Shown here piece after piece: positions 44,750 to 55,882 of a DNA stretch of 64,000 nucleotides; position 1 is the first letter of the stretch; the number at the start of each line of letters is the position of its first letter. This DNA comes from Siphonodentalium dalli (lineage: Eukaryota; Mollusca; Scaphopoda; Gadilida; Siphonodentaliidae), in contig CP136061.1 in NCBI GenBank assembly GCA_032622095.1, forward strand, positions 238,688,609 through 238,752,608, written 5' to 3'. A program made the position numbers and the translations under genes. A model generated the notes under the pieces. That model was not told the DNA's origin and did not search any database. It was given only the letters and a program-made list of their open reading frames with translations.

Positions 44750-45200
44750 CAAGCCTTGAAATAGTGTGTCTGTCATTTGCAGAATGAGGTCCCCAGAGGG
44801 TGAATTTAGTAACGCTATTCTGCTGTCACTAAATTCACCCTCTTTGACCTCATTTTGCTTGCATCTCATCTTCTGGGAAGAATCTATAGTCTCAAATTAA
44901 CATTGTGTTTAGTTATACTTATTCCCTTCTGTTCAGTTTCTATATCCACCTAATTTGCAGAAGATAAAATGGATAATTAAGGTGACTGATGGGTGAACAT
45001 CACCAACTACAACTGGGGAACTTCAATCTGATCCTAGCCATATACATGTAGCCATAGCAGTTGAGGCTTCAGCAGAAAGAGGTCCCCCAGAGGGTAAATT
45101 TGGTTACGCTATTAAAGTCTGCCCTGCAGGACAGTGCCATTAAATTCACCCTTTGGAGCCCCCTATTCTGCAAATGTCAGACACACTACTTCAAGACTTG
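44750..45200. mobile_element. FB1 long form
   Basis: CAAGCCTTGAAATAGTGTG ... CACACTACTTCAAGACTTG. Both hairpins are partly collapsed (AACGCTATTCTGCTGTCACT; GGTTACGCTATTAAAGTC); the middle is typical. Confidence 0.8.
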
Positions 45201-45350
45201 AGTACTACTAGTAATACATGTAGTAACTAGTAATATATATAAATATTGCAGGGAAGAGATATCATAATGAAGTAAAGAGTTCTATAATTCTGTAACATCA
45301 ATTGCAACCAAATCAAGGTTTAGTCAATCTGATTCAGGAACTAAACATAT

Positions 45351-45568
45351 TTAACACTTTCAGGAAATGTTCAAATAGTAAGTTCACCAAATTATGTTGA
45401 ACTTATTTTCTGAACATTTCATTCCAAATAATAGGAATACTTCTGCAATTGTATTATCTGTCGTCTGCTTTTATTTTCCTGAACATCCCTCCAGATGAAT
45501 AATGGACCATTCCAATGTATACTTTTATAACTGAATGAGTGAAGTCAATTTAGTACAGAATGGTTTAA
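45351..45568 (-). mobile_element. PB4, truncated at left
   Basis: TTAACACTTTCAGGAAATG joins the end motif directly to the hairpin, deleting about 30 bp; then GTCTGCTTTTATTTTCCTG, ATCCCTCCAGATGAATAATG and TTAGTACAGAATGG-TTTAA. Confidence 0.75.
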
Positions 45569-45770
45569 ATGGTACATCTGACCTGATGATGACCTTTTTA
45601 TGGCAATGATAGCTTTATGTTACTTTTCTAAAATGGATATACTTCCTGGGTAACGAATTGAAAGATCACATATAAAATCTAACTTATCATGACTATTGAA
45701 AAAAAAAATTAAAACTAAATATGACATAAAAAGCTACTAAATCTCAACTAGCCATAACTCTGTGTCATTC

Positions 45771-46717
45771 ATGGTAAACATAGTGTCGTTGTCCAGATTG
45801 ACCACTCGTCGTTAGTCCATCCATCCGTCTGTCTGTCTGTCTGTCTGTCTGGTTGTCTGTCTGTCTGTAGACACTTTACGCATGGTGCGATAACTCAAAC
45901 ATTTTATATCTGATCGGAACCAAATTTTGTTTATGAATTTCTCAGCATAAAAGACAGATCGAGTTCGAATATGGGTTTGATCCGACTATTTTTTAAATGA
46001 GTTATGGCCCTTTTTCGAAAAAATATTCACTCTTAAAAATAAAAAAAATAAAAAAAAAAAATTTAATTCCTTGCTCAATCTAACAAAAAAAAAAATTAAT
46101 AATTAATTAATAACAAAACAAAATAATAAAATATTTGTTTTTAAATAATTAAAAAAAAAAAAAAATAATTTAAATAACAAAATTTTAAAAACTAACACTG
46201 TTATAACTCCGCCAAGGTACCCCGAGTCAGCACACCAAAGTTGGTTTAAATCGGTCCAAATATTGTCATGTACTGGTGAATTTGTTTGGAGCCATATTCA
46301 TCAATTCCATCCCATGCCTTTGGACTACTTAGCTATTAATATGGCTATATTATTTTCTGATGTCTCTTATGCCAATATTCAGATAAAAGCTATGGTATCT
46401 AAAAAAAAAATAAGTTTCAACAATACACAGCACATGCTGTTTAATAAAGGGTTTTGTAGGTTAAGTTACCAAAATGGGCTTTAGAACATTCATTCTGTCA
46501 TGTAAGATGTTGCCGTAGAAAGAAAGCCTGAGGTGAGTACAAATATAACCTAATTTTATAATTCATTTGACAATTTTGTGTGTCTCTTGGTCAGAATCAT
46601 GTGTGTATATATAAATATGTTCACATTACTAATGTAAGAAATCATGACCTTGTCGCCATCATTAACTATCGCCAAGGTATGGGTTAAACATCTGCCGATC
46701 GTGATCGGCCTCTCGTT
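45771..46717 (+). mobile_element. Hel1 copy 3, 5' truncated
   Basis: Starts ATGGTAAACATAGTGTCG (the first half of the 5' palindrome is missing), then TCTG run, one core repeat and the 3' half, ending CATCTGCCGATCGTGATCGG-CCTCTCGTT. Confidence 0.75.
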
Positions 46718-46730
46718 AGGTACGGTACTA

Positions 46731-47065
46731 GCTGAAACAGCTAGGCTCCCCTTCGGAGCCTTTATTCAGCATCGAAAGGCCTGTGGCCCCTTTTAAATAT
46801 ACATTTTGATCCTAGACAGAGCCTAATTTATTTGGTGGTGGCCCATTTGTGCTGCGCACATTTTTATAATTTAAACATTTGGATTTTTAAAAGTACTAAT
46901 TTTTAAATTATTTTCCCCAGATTTTGTCAGATCTTATATTGAACTCCTTGCTCAATTAGATTAGTTCGGTACCCCGAGTCACCACACCAAATCTGGTTGA
47001 AATCTGCCCAGGGTCTGGGAGAAAAAACGCGAACAGACAGACAGATCATACTCTTTTATATATAT
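46731..47065 (+). mobile_element. LINE-tail-like repeat
   Basis: AGCTAGGCTCCCCTTCGGAG, CAGCATCGAAAGGCCTGTGG, then GTACCCCGAGTCACCACACC, GGTTGAAATCTGCCCAGGG, AACAGACAGACAGATC and a TATATA run. The 'aaatct..cc..acagacagacaga' ending with TA repeats resembles non-LTR tails. No ORF. Confidence 0.45.
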
Positions 47066-47310
47066 ATATACCGCAGATATAGACAACACAATGCACATCT
47101 TAATCAAAAATCTTTTATCATATGAGTTGCAGGTGGTGCGAGTTTATATTTCACGAAAGTGGAGCACGAGTGATGTGACTATGCGCCATCCGCAACAAGG
47201 TCGAAAAAACAAATCTAGGTTATGATGCCAGCTGTGTTCAGTTCTGCATTTATTCCACACACTTGTCAGATTGCTAGGGCGATTGATTCTGCAATTACAT
47301 ATACTATGAT

Positions 47311-47587
47311 TTAACCCTTTCATGACAGGAGCTGCGCTGGTGCAGCATTAAAGATCATGAGCCAGTGCATTCTCTTATATATGCGAGTCTCCTATAGTGA
47401 GCCTCGCATACATGTATATAAAAGAATGCACTGGCTTTATAATACAAGGTCAAGGTAAATATTACTATGTCAATGTATTCTCTTATATATCCAAGGTTCC
47501 CTATGGGAAACTTGCCTATAATAAGAGAATACATTGGCACAGGTTTTTTCAAATTTTTTTGGGAAGCTCCAGTCATGGAAGGGTTAA
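47311..47587 (+). mobile_element. PB2 element, complete, PB3 site empty
   Basis: TTAACCCTTTCATGACAGGA ... CAGTCATGGAAGGGTTAA with TTAA at both ends. Reads GGTGCAGCATTAAAGATC uninterrupted, which is the empty version of the site occupied by PB3 at 11.7 and 24.9 kb. Confidence 0.87.
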
Positions 47588-47633
47588 AGATGCATTATCC
47601 GAATTAACGCTCCTAAAATACTATTTATTTGGC

Positions 47634-48006
47634 TTAACCCTTTACCCAACAAACCGGCCACAACCGGCCAAATAAAGCTTCAACAGCCTAAAATATCTTC
47701 TGTCTGTCTCAATAGAACCATACAAATATGGATATCATTGGAACCGGTTCCTTGACCACATTGTGATAGTTACAGTTATGCCCTGTGCCAATGCATTCTC
47801 TTATATATGCGAGTCGACCATAGGTCGCCTCGCATATATAAGAGAATGCATTGGCCTACCATTTTTTCTTACATTCTTTAACAATTTTATAATTTTTAAT
47901 GTGTTAAGCCAATGTATTCTCTTATATATGCGAGGCGACCTATGGTCGACTCGCATATATAAGAGAATGCATTGGCACAGGGCCCTTCTGTTGGGTAAAG
48001 GGTTAA
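47634..48006 (+). mobile_element. PB1, with spacer deletion between hairpins
   Basis: Full ends and TTAA borders. The A/T spacer after the first hairpin is shortened (GGCCTACCATTTTTTCTTAC), lacking the AAAATCTTTTTTTAACAC part. Confidence 0.88.
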
Positions 48007-48544
48007 AAATTATTTGATTCGAGTCAAGGAATTAACCCACCCATCAAAGCTCAGAGTGATCAGATATCAATTTTTTTTTGTTGTTATTTCTCGAGATGTG
48101 CAATTATTTGTGGCCCAGAAACACGTCGTCAAACAGACGGTTTCTGACCAAAAAAACCCTCTAAAATCAAGTAGTAATACGACCAAATTTTGTATTACTC
48201 TTAGTAATAATTCGGCCATATTTCGTTGAACAAAATGTTGATAAATAACATATGTTTTGGGAAATTTAATTGATACCATATTTGATAGTGGTTAGCATTA
48301 TTTTGTTGCAATTAATTGATTATGATAACTTTTAAAAGCATATAAAGAAATGTTGTTGTTGTTGTATCTTGATCATATGGGGACCGTCTGATCGGATTGA
48401 GTACCTTTAAAGCTTTAAAAACTGGTATTTGTCCATGCATCACCTGGAGCAGATCGTTGACGTTATGTACATGTACCTCATGTCATCCCTTTTGGCAACA
48501 ATGTCAACATGAAGTATATTCCACTTGTGATATACAACAATATG
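48007..48544. other. No recognised feature
   Basis: No ORF above about 71 codons, no repeat match. Confidence 0.4.
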
Positions 48545-48673
48545 TATTTAAAGTGATGTGAAACATTCCGTTAGGGTGACCAAATAGAAAGAGAGAATAA
48601 TCTTGCTCAAAGTAGTTTTACGAAGTAATTTTACGAATTTTAATCCAAATTTACAACACACACCGTCATTTTT
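48545..48673 (-). repeat. DR1, left part, cut by Hel1
   Basis: AACATTCCGTTAGGGTGACC ... CACACCGTCATTTTT. Continues at 51081 after the Hel1 pair. Compared with reversed 36690-37010 the join is CACCGTCATTCTT-ATATATTAATTAAA. Confidence 0.65.
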
Positions 48674-50681
48674 ATGTTTACCCATACCATAGTATGGTAA
48701 ACATAGTGTCGTTGCCCGGATTGACCACTCGTCGTTCGTCCGTCTGTCTGTCTGTCTGTCCGTCCGTCTGTCTGTCTGTCTGTCCGTAGACACTTTACGA
48801 GTAATGCGATAACTCAAACATTTTCTATCCGATCGAAACCAAATTTTGTATATGGGTTTCTCAGCCCAAAATACAGATCGAGTTCGAATTTGGGTTTCAT
48901 CCGAGATTTTGTTACAGAGTTATGGCCCTTTTTCAACTTAGAATTCACGCATTCTGCCATAACTCAAACATTTTTTATCTGATTGGAACCAAATTTGGTA
49001 TGTGAGTTTCACAGCCAAAAATACAGATCGAGTTCGAATATGGGTTTGATCCGATTTATTTTAAAGGAGTTATGACCCTTTTTTTGAAAATGAAATAAAT
49101 TAAAAAAAAATCCGATGCTCTAACCGAAATATTTTTTTGTCCGATTGTGTTCATATTTGATATGTAGGTTTATGATGACACACCCCTCACCTGTATAGTT
49201 TTTGGTATTGATTGGTTGATCAGTTTAGAAAATAATTAACCCTTTACACACATGCTATCCAATGCAATAAGTTGAACATATTTCTTCTGATCTGCCTCAT
49301 ATTTCTTACCTAGGTTTTTCTTAGCACGTTCTTCATCTGTATGGTTTTTGGTATTGTTTAATTAACCCTTTTCACTCTTATGTTTACTTAGAATTCACCC
49401 AAGCTGCTATGACTCAAAACATTTTTCTTCTGATCAACACAAAATTTGGTATATGAATTTATCACCCCTAAATACAGATCGAGTTCGAATATGGGTTTGA
49501 TCCGATATATTTTAACAGAGTTATGACCCTTTATAATTCAAGTAATTACTGCTGGGAATTTGAAGAGAACATATATCCCACAGCAATGTGTGTTATTGAA
49601 ATGAGTTAATTATCACTATGACATTAGATACTACATGCTATAAAGCATGATAGTGGTACCACTGGCTGGCTGGACTTGTTATCACAATTATGTCAAACTG
49701 TGATTGATTACTCACTCTCTGGTGGAGTTCTGCTTTCTGTGCAATATGAAGTTAACCCCTTTGTTGAAACAGGTTTATTACATTAGCTATATGCACACAC
49801 TATATGACACCTATTCTAAAATAATAAATTGGAATAGTCCATTGTTACTTTGTAGTGTTGTTTTACAGACATTGTTCTTTACAAACACTGTTGTCTTATC
49901 TTAGACAAAAATTTATCCACACATTCCTTAGTTCCATAACATGATGTAATTGAAAATGATTAACCCTCTCCACACATCATATGGTTTTGATGCTTTTCAT
50001 TTAATCATTCTCCTATTTTATGTCCAGGTTGATGGTGATCCACTTTTGATTTGCATGGATTTGGGATTAAAATTAAACCATTCCATAGACACATATTATG
50101 CGATAGACAGATATAATATTATCCCTTTCACTTTGAGCCAGGTTCAGTAAGGGTTTCAATACATCACCAATTGAATATTCATCATTAGAGGAAATGTCTT
50201 ATTTTGAAATTTCCTCAATTGCATTTGGGCTCCAGGATAATATTAATGGTGCTGGTATTCTTGAGACTGACTTATTGTATGGGGTTCTAAATCCAATGAC
50301 ATGCTTTTCATAGACTATTTTGTGTTTATCAGTTCATTAGTTTGGGTAAGATTAACCCCATTCTATCCGATTTGATAACTCAAATATTTCCATTGATTAT
50401 GTTTATAGTTCTTGGCATAGTTGACGATAACACACCCCTAACCTGCATAGTGAGGGTCATTTGGTTTATTTGCTTAAAAATATTAACATCCTCCACCAAT
50501 CCTGTTGACACAATGTGATAACTAAATATTTTTCACACGATCACTATATAAAGTGTGAATTGTTGAAACTTTTGCACTCATGAAAAGGTTGGTGTAAGGA
50601 TTTATAAAATTTATAAAAATAGCTAATCGCTATCGCCAAGGTATGGGTTAAACATCTGCCGATCGTGATCGGCCTCTCGTT
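48674..50681 (+). mobile_element. Hel1 copy 4, about 2 kb, expanded core repeats
   Basis: ATGTTTACCCATACCATAG ... GATCGTGATCGGCCTCTCGTT. Has several GGTTTGATCCGA / GAGTTATGACCC core repeats (48820, 48960, 49430) and a long segment 49100-50600 with repeated GTATAGTTTTTGGTATTG-like units not seen in copies 1-3. The longest Hel1 in the window, but still no Rep or helicase frame. Confidence 0.72.
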
Positions 50682-51080
50682 ATGTTTACTCATACCACAG
50701 TATGGTAAACATAGTGTCGATGTCCGGATTGACCACTCGTCGTTCATCCGTACGTCTGTCTGTCTGTCCGTAGACACTTTATGCATGGTGTGATAACTCA
50801 AACATCGAGTTCGAATATGGGTTTGATCCGACTATTTTTAACTGAGTTATGGCCCTTTTTCGGATAAATATTCACTCTTAAAAAAACAAACAAAAAACAA
50901 ATTTAGATTAATGCGAGTGACCCATAAATTCCAATAATTTGTGTTTAATATGTGCATTGTCTATAATAGTACATGAATGTACATATATAAACAGTATACT
51001 CTATAATTCAACACCAAAACTCTCATAATTTTTAGTGATTTACTATCTCCAAGGGATGGGTTAACATCTGCCGATCTCAT
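50682..51080 (+). mobile_element. Hel1 copy 5, head-to-tail with copy 4
   Basis: ATGTTTACTCATACCACAG directly follows the CTCTCGTT end of copy 4. It is internally deleted (core fused to ATGCGAGTGACCCATAAATT) and its 3' end stops inside the hairpin at CTGCCGATCTCAT. Confidence 0.72.
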
Positions 51081-51310
51081 TATATATTAATTAAATGCAA
51101 TGAGTCTCGATGGCCAAATCATTCACGTTAGTCTATCGCTGATAGTTGCATCCCGGACCCTGAATCGAGATGTAAATATTTACATTTGAGAGTATAGTTC
51201 AAACGATTTCTTTGAGATTTTCGGCGATGTTTAATAATAGTAGAATGCTATATTTCCCCAGTTGGCATAGCACCTGAGGACTGACTTATCAGTTCACACA
51301 CCCGAACAAG
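51081..51310 (-). repeat. DR1, right part
   Basis: TATATATTAATTAAATGC ... TAGTCTATCGCTGATAG, GATGTAAATATTTACAT, GATTTTCGGCGATGTT, CCAGTTGGCATAGCACC; the continuation of 48545-48673. Confidence 0.62.
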
Positions 51311-52454
51311 TCCATAATATGTCTTTATAATGGCTGGGAATACATTGAATACATATGTTCCTCACAACAACGGTGTGGAATAAAATAGAATCTAAATATA
51401 AAGGATTTAAGCAGCTTTTTAAAAAATTGGCCTGGCATCCCAAATACATCATGCTTTAACAGCTTGAAATCAAGGAAAGAATAAACTAGTACATTAATTA
51501 GACTAGTTTAAAATTCATCAGTATGAAACTGACACAAGACAGATGTTTGAACAGTTATGAAACATTGGATTGCATCCCTTGTAGGCTACAAGATTCAAAT
51601 CTCTTACCAAATCATGAATTTATCATCTTTAATACTCGCATTTATGTTTTTCTATAGACACTATCAGCATAATTCTGAGGTCTTTGGGTAAAAATCCTGG
51701 AGAATAAGTACTAATACTTGATGGAGAACAATAAAGCTTCTACCAGGGTATATGAAGGAAATACATTGGAAAGAAAAATTACAAAAATATGTCGGAAACA
51801 GACTACCTTTATCATAGAGAACTAGGCTACTGGGACAATTCAATCAATGTATAAATATACAATAAACTTTTATGAGGAGCCTCATTATCTTTTTGTTCTC
51901 TCATTTCAGTTGGAGATTATTACACAATTAAATGCCTTGCTTGACATATGGTAACATAGGTCTGTGTTCCACCAGATGGGGAAGCCATATCAAAATTAGC
52001 ATTGTATCAAATGCTAAAAATAAATATCAACAAAGATATCTTATTTCTTATTTTAAAGGCACTTTTAAATTGTGATTTTTAACACTATATCATTTAATTA
52101 TTAGGTTGGAGAGGCTCCAGTAGGCACAAATTGACCCATTTTTTAGGGTACACTCAGGGGTTTATACATATACTGTTAAACACAATGGTTATCAAACGCT
52201 CAAAAGTTGTGAGCTTGAGAAAAAATGGTTCTCTTTCTAAAATATATAGATAATGATTGTTTCCCTCTATCCATGAATATATCCAACAAATCCAATTCAA
52301 TGAATTCTCACTATTTTGAACTGACTTAAATTGCACATTAGATTCCTTACATGTAACTTATTAAATGCTGCAAACATTGGTCAAACTGTTGAAAATGAAT
52401 GCATATTCATTTCAAATCTGAAGAGGAAATATCTTAAAATGTAACAAGAAACAG
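51311..52454. other. Repeat-poor stretch
   Basis: About 1.1 kb with no repeat family or gene recognised; ORFs are short (60 codons at most). Confidence 0.42.
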
Positions 52455-52527
52455 GCCTTAGAATAAGTTGCCTATCTGCAGAATGAGGTCCCCAAAGGGT
52501 GAATGTCAGACACTATTTTAAGGCTTG
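52455..52527. mobile_element. FB1 remnant
   Basis: GCCTTAGAATAAGTTGCC, CTGCAGAATGAGGTCCCC, then directly GTCAGACACTATTTTAAGGC: the two FB1 ends joined with the hairpins deleted. Confidence 0.65.
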
Positions 52528-53062
52528 GTGTTGAGAACTGAATTTACCGTACTGAAGGTGATGACATATATCTACTGAATGTGATGACATATATCGTAGG
52601 ATGAAATATAAACACCAAATTAGTAAACCTTGAGTTCTAAATAATAGACACCTTTTGCATAATGAACTACTGCCGATAATAATTACGAACAGGACTGTGA
52701 CAGATCAACTGTAATTATGAACAGGAATGAGACAGATAAAGGGAGAGCTCCTTGATTATAGATGTGGAACTGGAACACTCTGATGGGGTGATCAAATGAG
52801 TGGACACCTGAATGGGGAATAATATTGCTCAAAGTAGCAATTTACATACATTTTATATCCAAATTGACTGCATGAAATGTCATTATTATATATGAAATAT
52901 ATACAGTGATTCTCGGCGGAATGACTGTTGTTTGTCGGCGATAAATTTGTCCTGCATCAAAGACTCAATATTATATACGATTATCTGTAGTTCAGATGTT
53001 GTGCTTTCTGAAATGGTACAAATGTCCGCAATGGTTATAGTTGGCAATGTTAGTTGATTGCC
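52528..53062 (-). repeat. DR1-related segment, reverse copy of 16918-17422
   Basis: High similarity over its whole length to the 16.9-kb copy. A 23-24-bp tandem duplication (CTGAATGTGATGACATATAT) near 52575 makes it slightly longer. Confidence 0.75.
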
Positions 53063-53165
53063 ATGCCTGAGTTTAGTGTGCCTGTCATTTGCAGAATGAG
53101 GTACCCAGAGGGTGAATTTAGTGATGCTATCCTGCATAGCGGGCCAACATCACTAAATTCACCCT
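53063..53165. mobile_element. FB1 left half, fused to Mar1
   Basis: GCCTGAGTTTAGTGTGCC and one complete hairpin up to AATTCACCCTC, where it breaks straight into the Mar1 right arm. Confidence 0.75.
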
Positions 53166-53249
53166 CACAAGCCATATTTCCAACTAAATCCTGGAAAGTT
53201 ACCCATAATTCTGCTGTGGTTAAGAAGTCAATTATTTAGGGCATTACTG
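53166..53249. mobile_element. Mar1 right-arm fragment
   Basis: ACAAGCCATATTTCCAACTA ... GGGCATTACTG; no left arm. The junction with FB1 is abrupt, suggesting an illegitimate deletion. Confidence 0.82.
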
Positions 53250-53280
53250 TGCCTGCCTGTACAGCCAAATGTACCCACAT

Positions 53281-53324
53281 GGTTTTCGCAAAATTTCAGG
53301 AAGCTCCAGTCATGGAATGGTTAA
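53281..53324 (+). mobile_element. PB2 right-end fragment
   Basis: GGTTTTCGCAAAATTTCAGG, GCTCCAGTCATGGAATGGTT-AA; only the last 44 bp. Confidence 0.7.
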
Positions 53325-54186
53325 CTAACAACATAGTGAATAAAAAGATTAGGGTCGGCAGGTTATTTTTAGGGTCGGTCGATGTACGGAAACATAGCAT
53401 CTTTTTTTTTTGGCCTTATTCAATAAATAATCAGAACAAATATCATCCCGTCTGCTGTATATGATCAGTGAAGTTACTAATTTTTTTTCTTTTAATAGCA
53501 GACAGGCAAAGAGGTCATACTTTTTCTACCTTAGATTCTATTATATATATTATTCAAACCGCAGACCGACCCCATGAAAAAACTTGGTCAATGGTTCCCT
53601 TTGAGCCACGTACCTCACAGTGTCAAGGTTGAAGAAAGTAGCACAGCATAATGATTATTAACACATAAAAAATAACAAACCCTTTGATCAATAATACCGT
53701 AATTACCCTAAATAGTTTTTTTCTCATCAGATATACCCAGCTCCAAACAGTCTGACAATTGTTGCCTCAATATACCCAAAGTGCTTTTTATTCATACTTT
53801 TTTTCTATCTTTTTTGTTGGACAATCGCCATAGGCCGTGCTGCATTTTCAAGGATACAACAACTGTGCATGACAAAAATATGATGACAAAAATATCTGCC
53901 ACAATTTCCCCCACAAACACTTAAGTTTTTCGTCATATCATCAGTTGGCTGTTGCATAATTTTCATAACCCTCAATGCACTCTGCATTAAAGTTTGGGGT
54001 GCGACAGGCAAGATGTTACCTAATAAAGGCAAATATTTTTATTTTCAGTCTAGACATGTACCAAGTGTTACCCTAATATCACATTTTAATTTGCCTTTGT
54101 ACACCAGATGCACTCTCAACTTAGACAGACAGTAGGTCAATGTCTACAAGGAGTTCTGTCCAAGGAGAACCCCATGTTTTCACTTT
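53325..54186. other. No gene; possible old TIR element at 53345-53575
   Basis: AGGGTCGGCAGG and AGGGTCGGTCGA at the left and CAGACCGACCCC at the right are inverted, with an AT-rich interior. The rest, including a 75-codon reverse frame at 53805-54032, shows nothing recognisable. Confidence 0.35.
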
Positions 54187-54353
54187 CTTTATTAAAATAG
54201 ATTCTCCCATCCAGTTATAAAACTATAGATAGGAATGGTCTATTCATCATCTGGAGGGATGTTCAGGATAGCTGAGCAGACGACAGATATACGAAAAGAT
54301 ACACGTGTAGAAAGATTCTTATTAAATGTTAGGAAAATAAAATTATTAAATGT
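54187..54353 (+). mobile_element. PB4 fragment cut by PB1
   Basis: TAAAATAGATTCTCCCATCC, CATCATCTGGAGGGATGTTC, GCAGACGACAGATATACG; stops at the TTAA where PB1 begins. Confidence 0.65.
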
Positions 54354-54753
54354 TTAACCCTTTACCCAACAGAAGGGCCCTGTGCCAATGCATTCTCTTA
54401 TATATGCGAGTCGACCATAGGTCGCCTCGCATATATAAGAGAATGCATTGGCTTAACACATTAAAAATTATAAAATTGTTAAAGAATGTAAGAAAAAATG
54501 GTAAAAAGTGTTAAAAAAAGATTTTTTTTAGGCCAATGCATTCTCTTATATATGCGAGGCGACCTATGGTCGACTCGCATATATAAGAGAATGCATTGGC
54601 ACAGGGCATAACTGTAACTATCACAATGTGGTCAAGGAGCCGGTTCCAATGATATCCATATTTGTATGGTTCTATTGAGACAGACCGAAGATATTTTAGG
54701 CTGTTGAAGCTTTATTTGGCCGGTTTTGGCCGGTTTGTTGGGTAAAGGGTTAA
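54354..54753 (-). mobile_element. PB1, left arm of a large inverted repeat
   Basis: Complete 400-bp PB1 with TTAA borders. Mirror partner of 55159-55558. Confidence 0.9.
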
Positions 54754-54783
54754 TCCAATAGTTCAAATTAGTTGAGCAGTTGA

Positions 54784-54900
54784 GACCTAAGCAGAATGAG
54801 GTTTCCAGAGGGTGAATTTGGTGATTCTAGCCCGCTGTGCAGGATATTATCACTAAATTCACCCTCTGGGAACCTCATTATGCAAATGTTAGACACACTT
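54784..54900. mobile_element. FB1 right half (arm 1)
   Basis: GAGACCTAAGCAGAATGAGG, hairpin with GTGATTCTAGCCCGCTGTGC, then GTTAGACACACTT truncated at the spacer. Confidence 0.75.
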
Positions 54901-54971
54901 TTCCAACTAAATCCTGAAAAATTACCCATAATTCAGCTGTGTTTAAGGAGTCAATATTTAGGGCATTACTG
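54899..54971. mobile_element. Mar1 right-end fragment in the palindrome spacer
   Basis: TTTCCAACTAAATCCTG ... GGGCATTACTG-TA. Present only once, so it lies in the asymmetric centre of the inverted repeat. Confidence 0.8.
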
Positions 54972-55011
54972 TATTTCAAATTTGTTTAGAGACCAGGACC
55001 AAGGCTTGAAA

Positions 55012-55150
55012 TAGTGTGTCTAACATTTGCATAATGAGGTTCCCAGAGGGTGAATTTAGTGATAATATCCTGCACAGCGGGCTAGAATCACCAAATTCAC
55101 CCTCTGGAAACCTCATTCTGCTTAGGTCTCAACTGCTCAACTAATTTGAA
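55012..55150. mobile_element. FB1 right half (arm 2, reversed)
   Basis: Mirror of 54784-54900. The end motif reads AAGGCTTGAAATAGTGTG, i.e. the terminal GCCTTG is inverted relative to normal FB1, probably a junction effect. Confidence 0.72.
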
Positions 55151-55158
55151 CTATTGGA

Positions 55159-55558
55159 TTAACCCTTTACCCAACAAACCGGCCAAAACCGGCCAAATAA
55201 AGCTTCAACAGCCTAAAATATCTTCGGTCTGTCTCAATAGAACCATACAAATATGGATATCATTGGAACCGGCTCCTTGACCACATTGTGATAGTTACAG
55301 TTATGCCCTGTGCCAATGCATTCTCTTATATATGCGAGTCGACCATAGGTCGCCTCGCATATATAAGAGAATGCATTGGCCTAAAATAAATCTGTTTTTA
55401 ACACTTTTTACCATTTTTTCTTACATTCTTTAACAATTTTATAATTTTTAATGTGTTAAGCCAATGCATTCTCTTATATATGCGAGGCGACCTATGGTCG
55501 ACTTGCATATATAAGAGAATGCATTGGCACAGGGCCCTTCTGTTGGGTAAAGGGTTAA
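55159..55558 (+). mobile_element. PB1, right arm of the inverted repeat
   Basis: Complete PB1 with TTAA borders. Differs from arm 1 mainly in the A/T spacer (AAAATAAATCTG) and one hairpin base (CGACTTGCAT). Confidence 0.9.
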
Positions 55559-55882
55559 GTAACATATTGTTCAAATTCCAACACAGTCTCGGCTTGGAAT
55601 GACGTAGCTGTTCATCGCTTTTTATGAAGTGTTGACTTCAGTTATTGCCTGATGAACGCCGAAAAAATTTATGTAGCTGTATCGCAATATGTACTGATTC
55701 TTAAGGATGCCAATTGTGTGAATGCAGAGGTTGTGTGATGATATTTAAATGTATAAATGATAAAAGAGGCAAGGATTCTATAAAGCATGTTATTGTGTAA
55801 ACCCTATGGTGATATTTAAATTTTTTCCCAGACAAATTGCTGCCCATTCCTATGAATGAATTTGGAGTTAGAGACCAGGATC
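55559..55882. other. No recognised feature
   Basis: No ORF or repeat recognised. A GAGACCAGGATC word just left of the next FB1 also occurs at about 54991. Confidence 0.4.

Larger units (their letters stand above)
54354..55558. repeat. 1.2-kb inverted repeat (two ~547-bp arms)
   Basis: Arm 1 (54354-54900) = PB1 plus TCCAATAGTTCAAATTAG plus half an FB1; arm 2 (about 55012-55558) is its near-exact reverse complement. The ~110-bp spacer contains a Mar1 right-end fragment and GAGACCAGGACCAAGG. The matching non-element linker (CAATAGTTCAAATTAGTTGA) shows it is a duplication-inversion and not two independent insertions. Confidence 0.88.

Noticed and set aside
25211-48017. Many short ORFs with a recurring CQCILLYMR / IYKRMHW-type peptide
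   Set aside because: These are translations of the GCATTCTCTTATATATGCG hairpin cassette in PB elements, not a protein family.
53345-53575. TIR element with AGGGTCGG ends
   Set aside because: Only about 8-10 bp inverted, no target duplication, single copy; kept only as a note.
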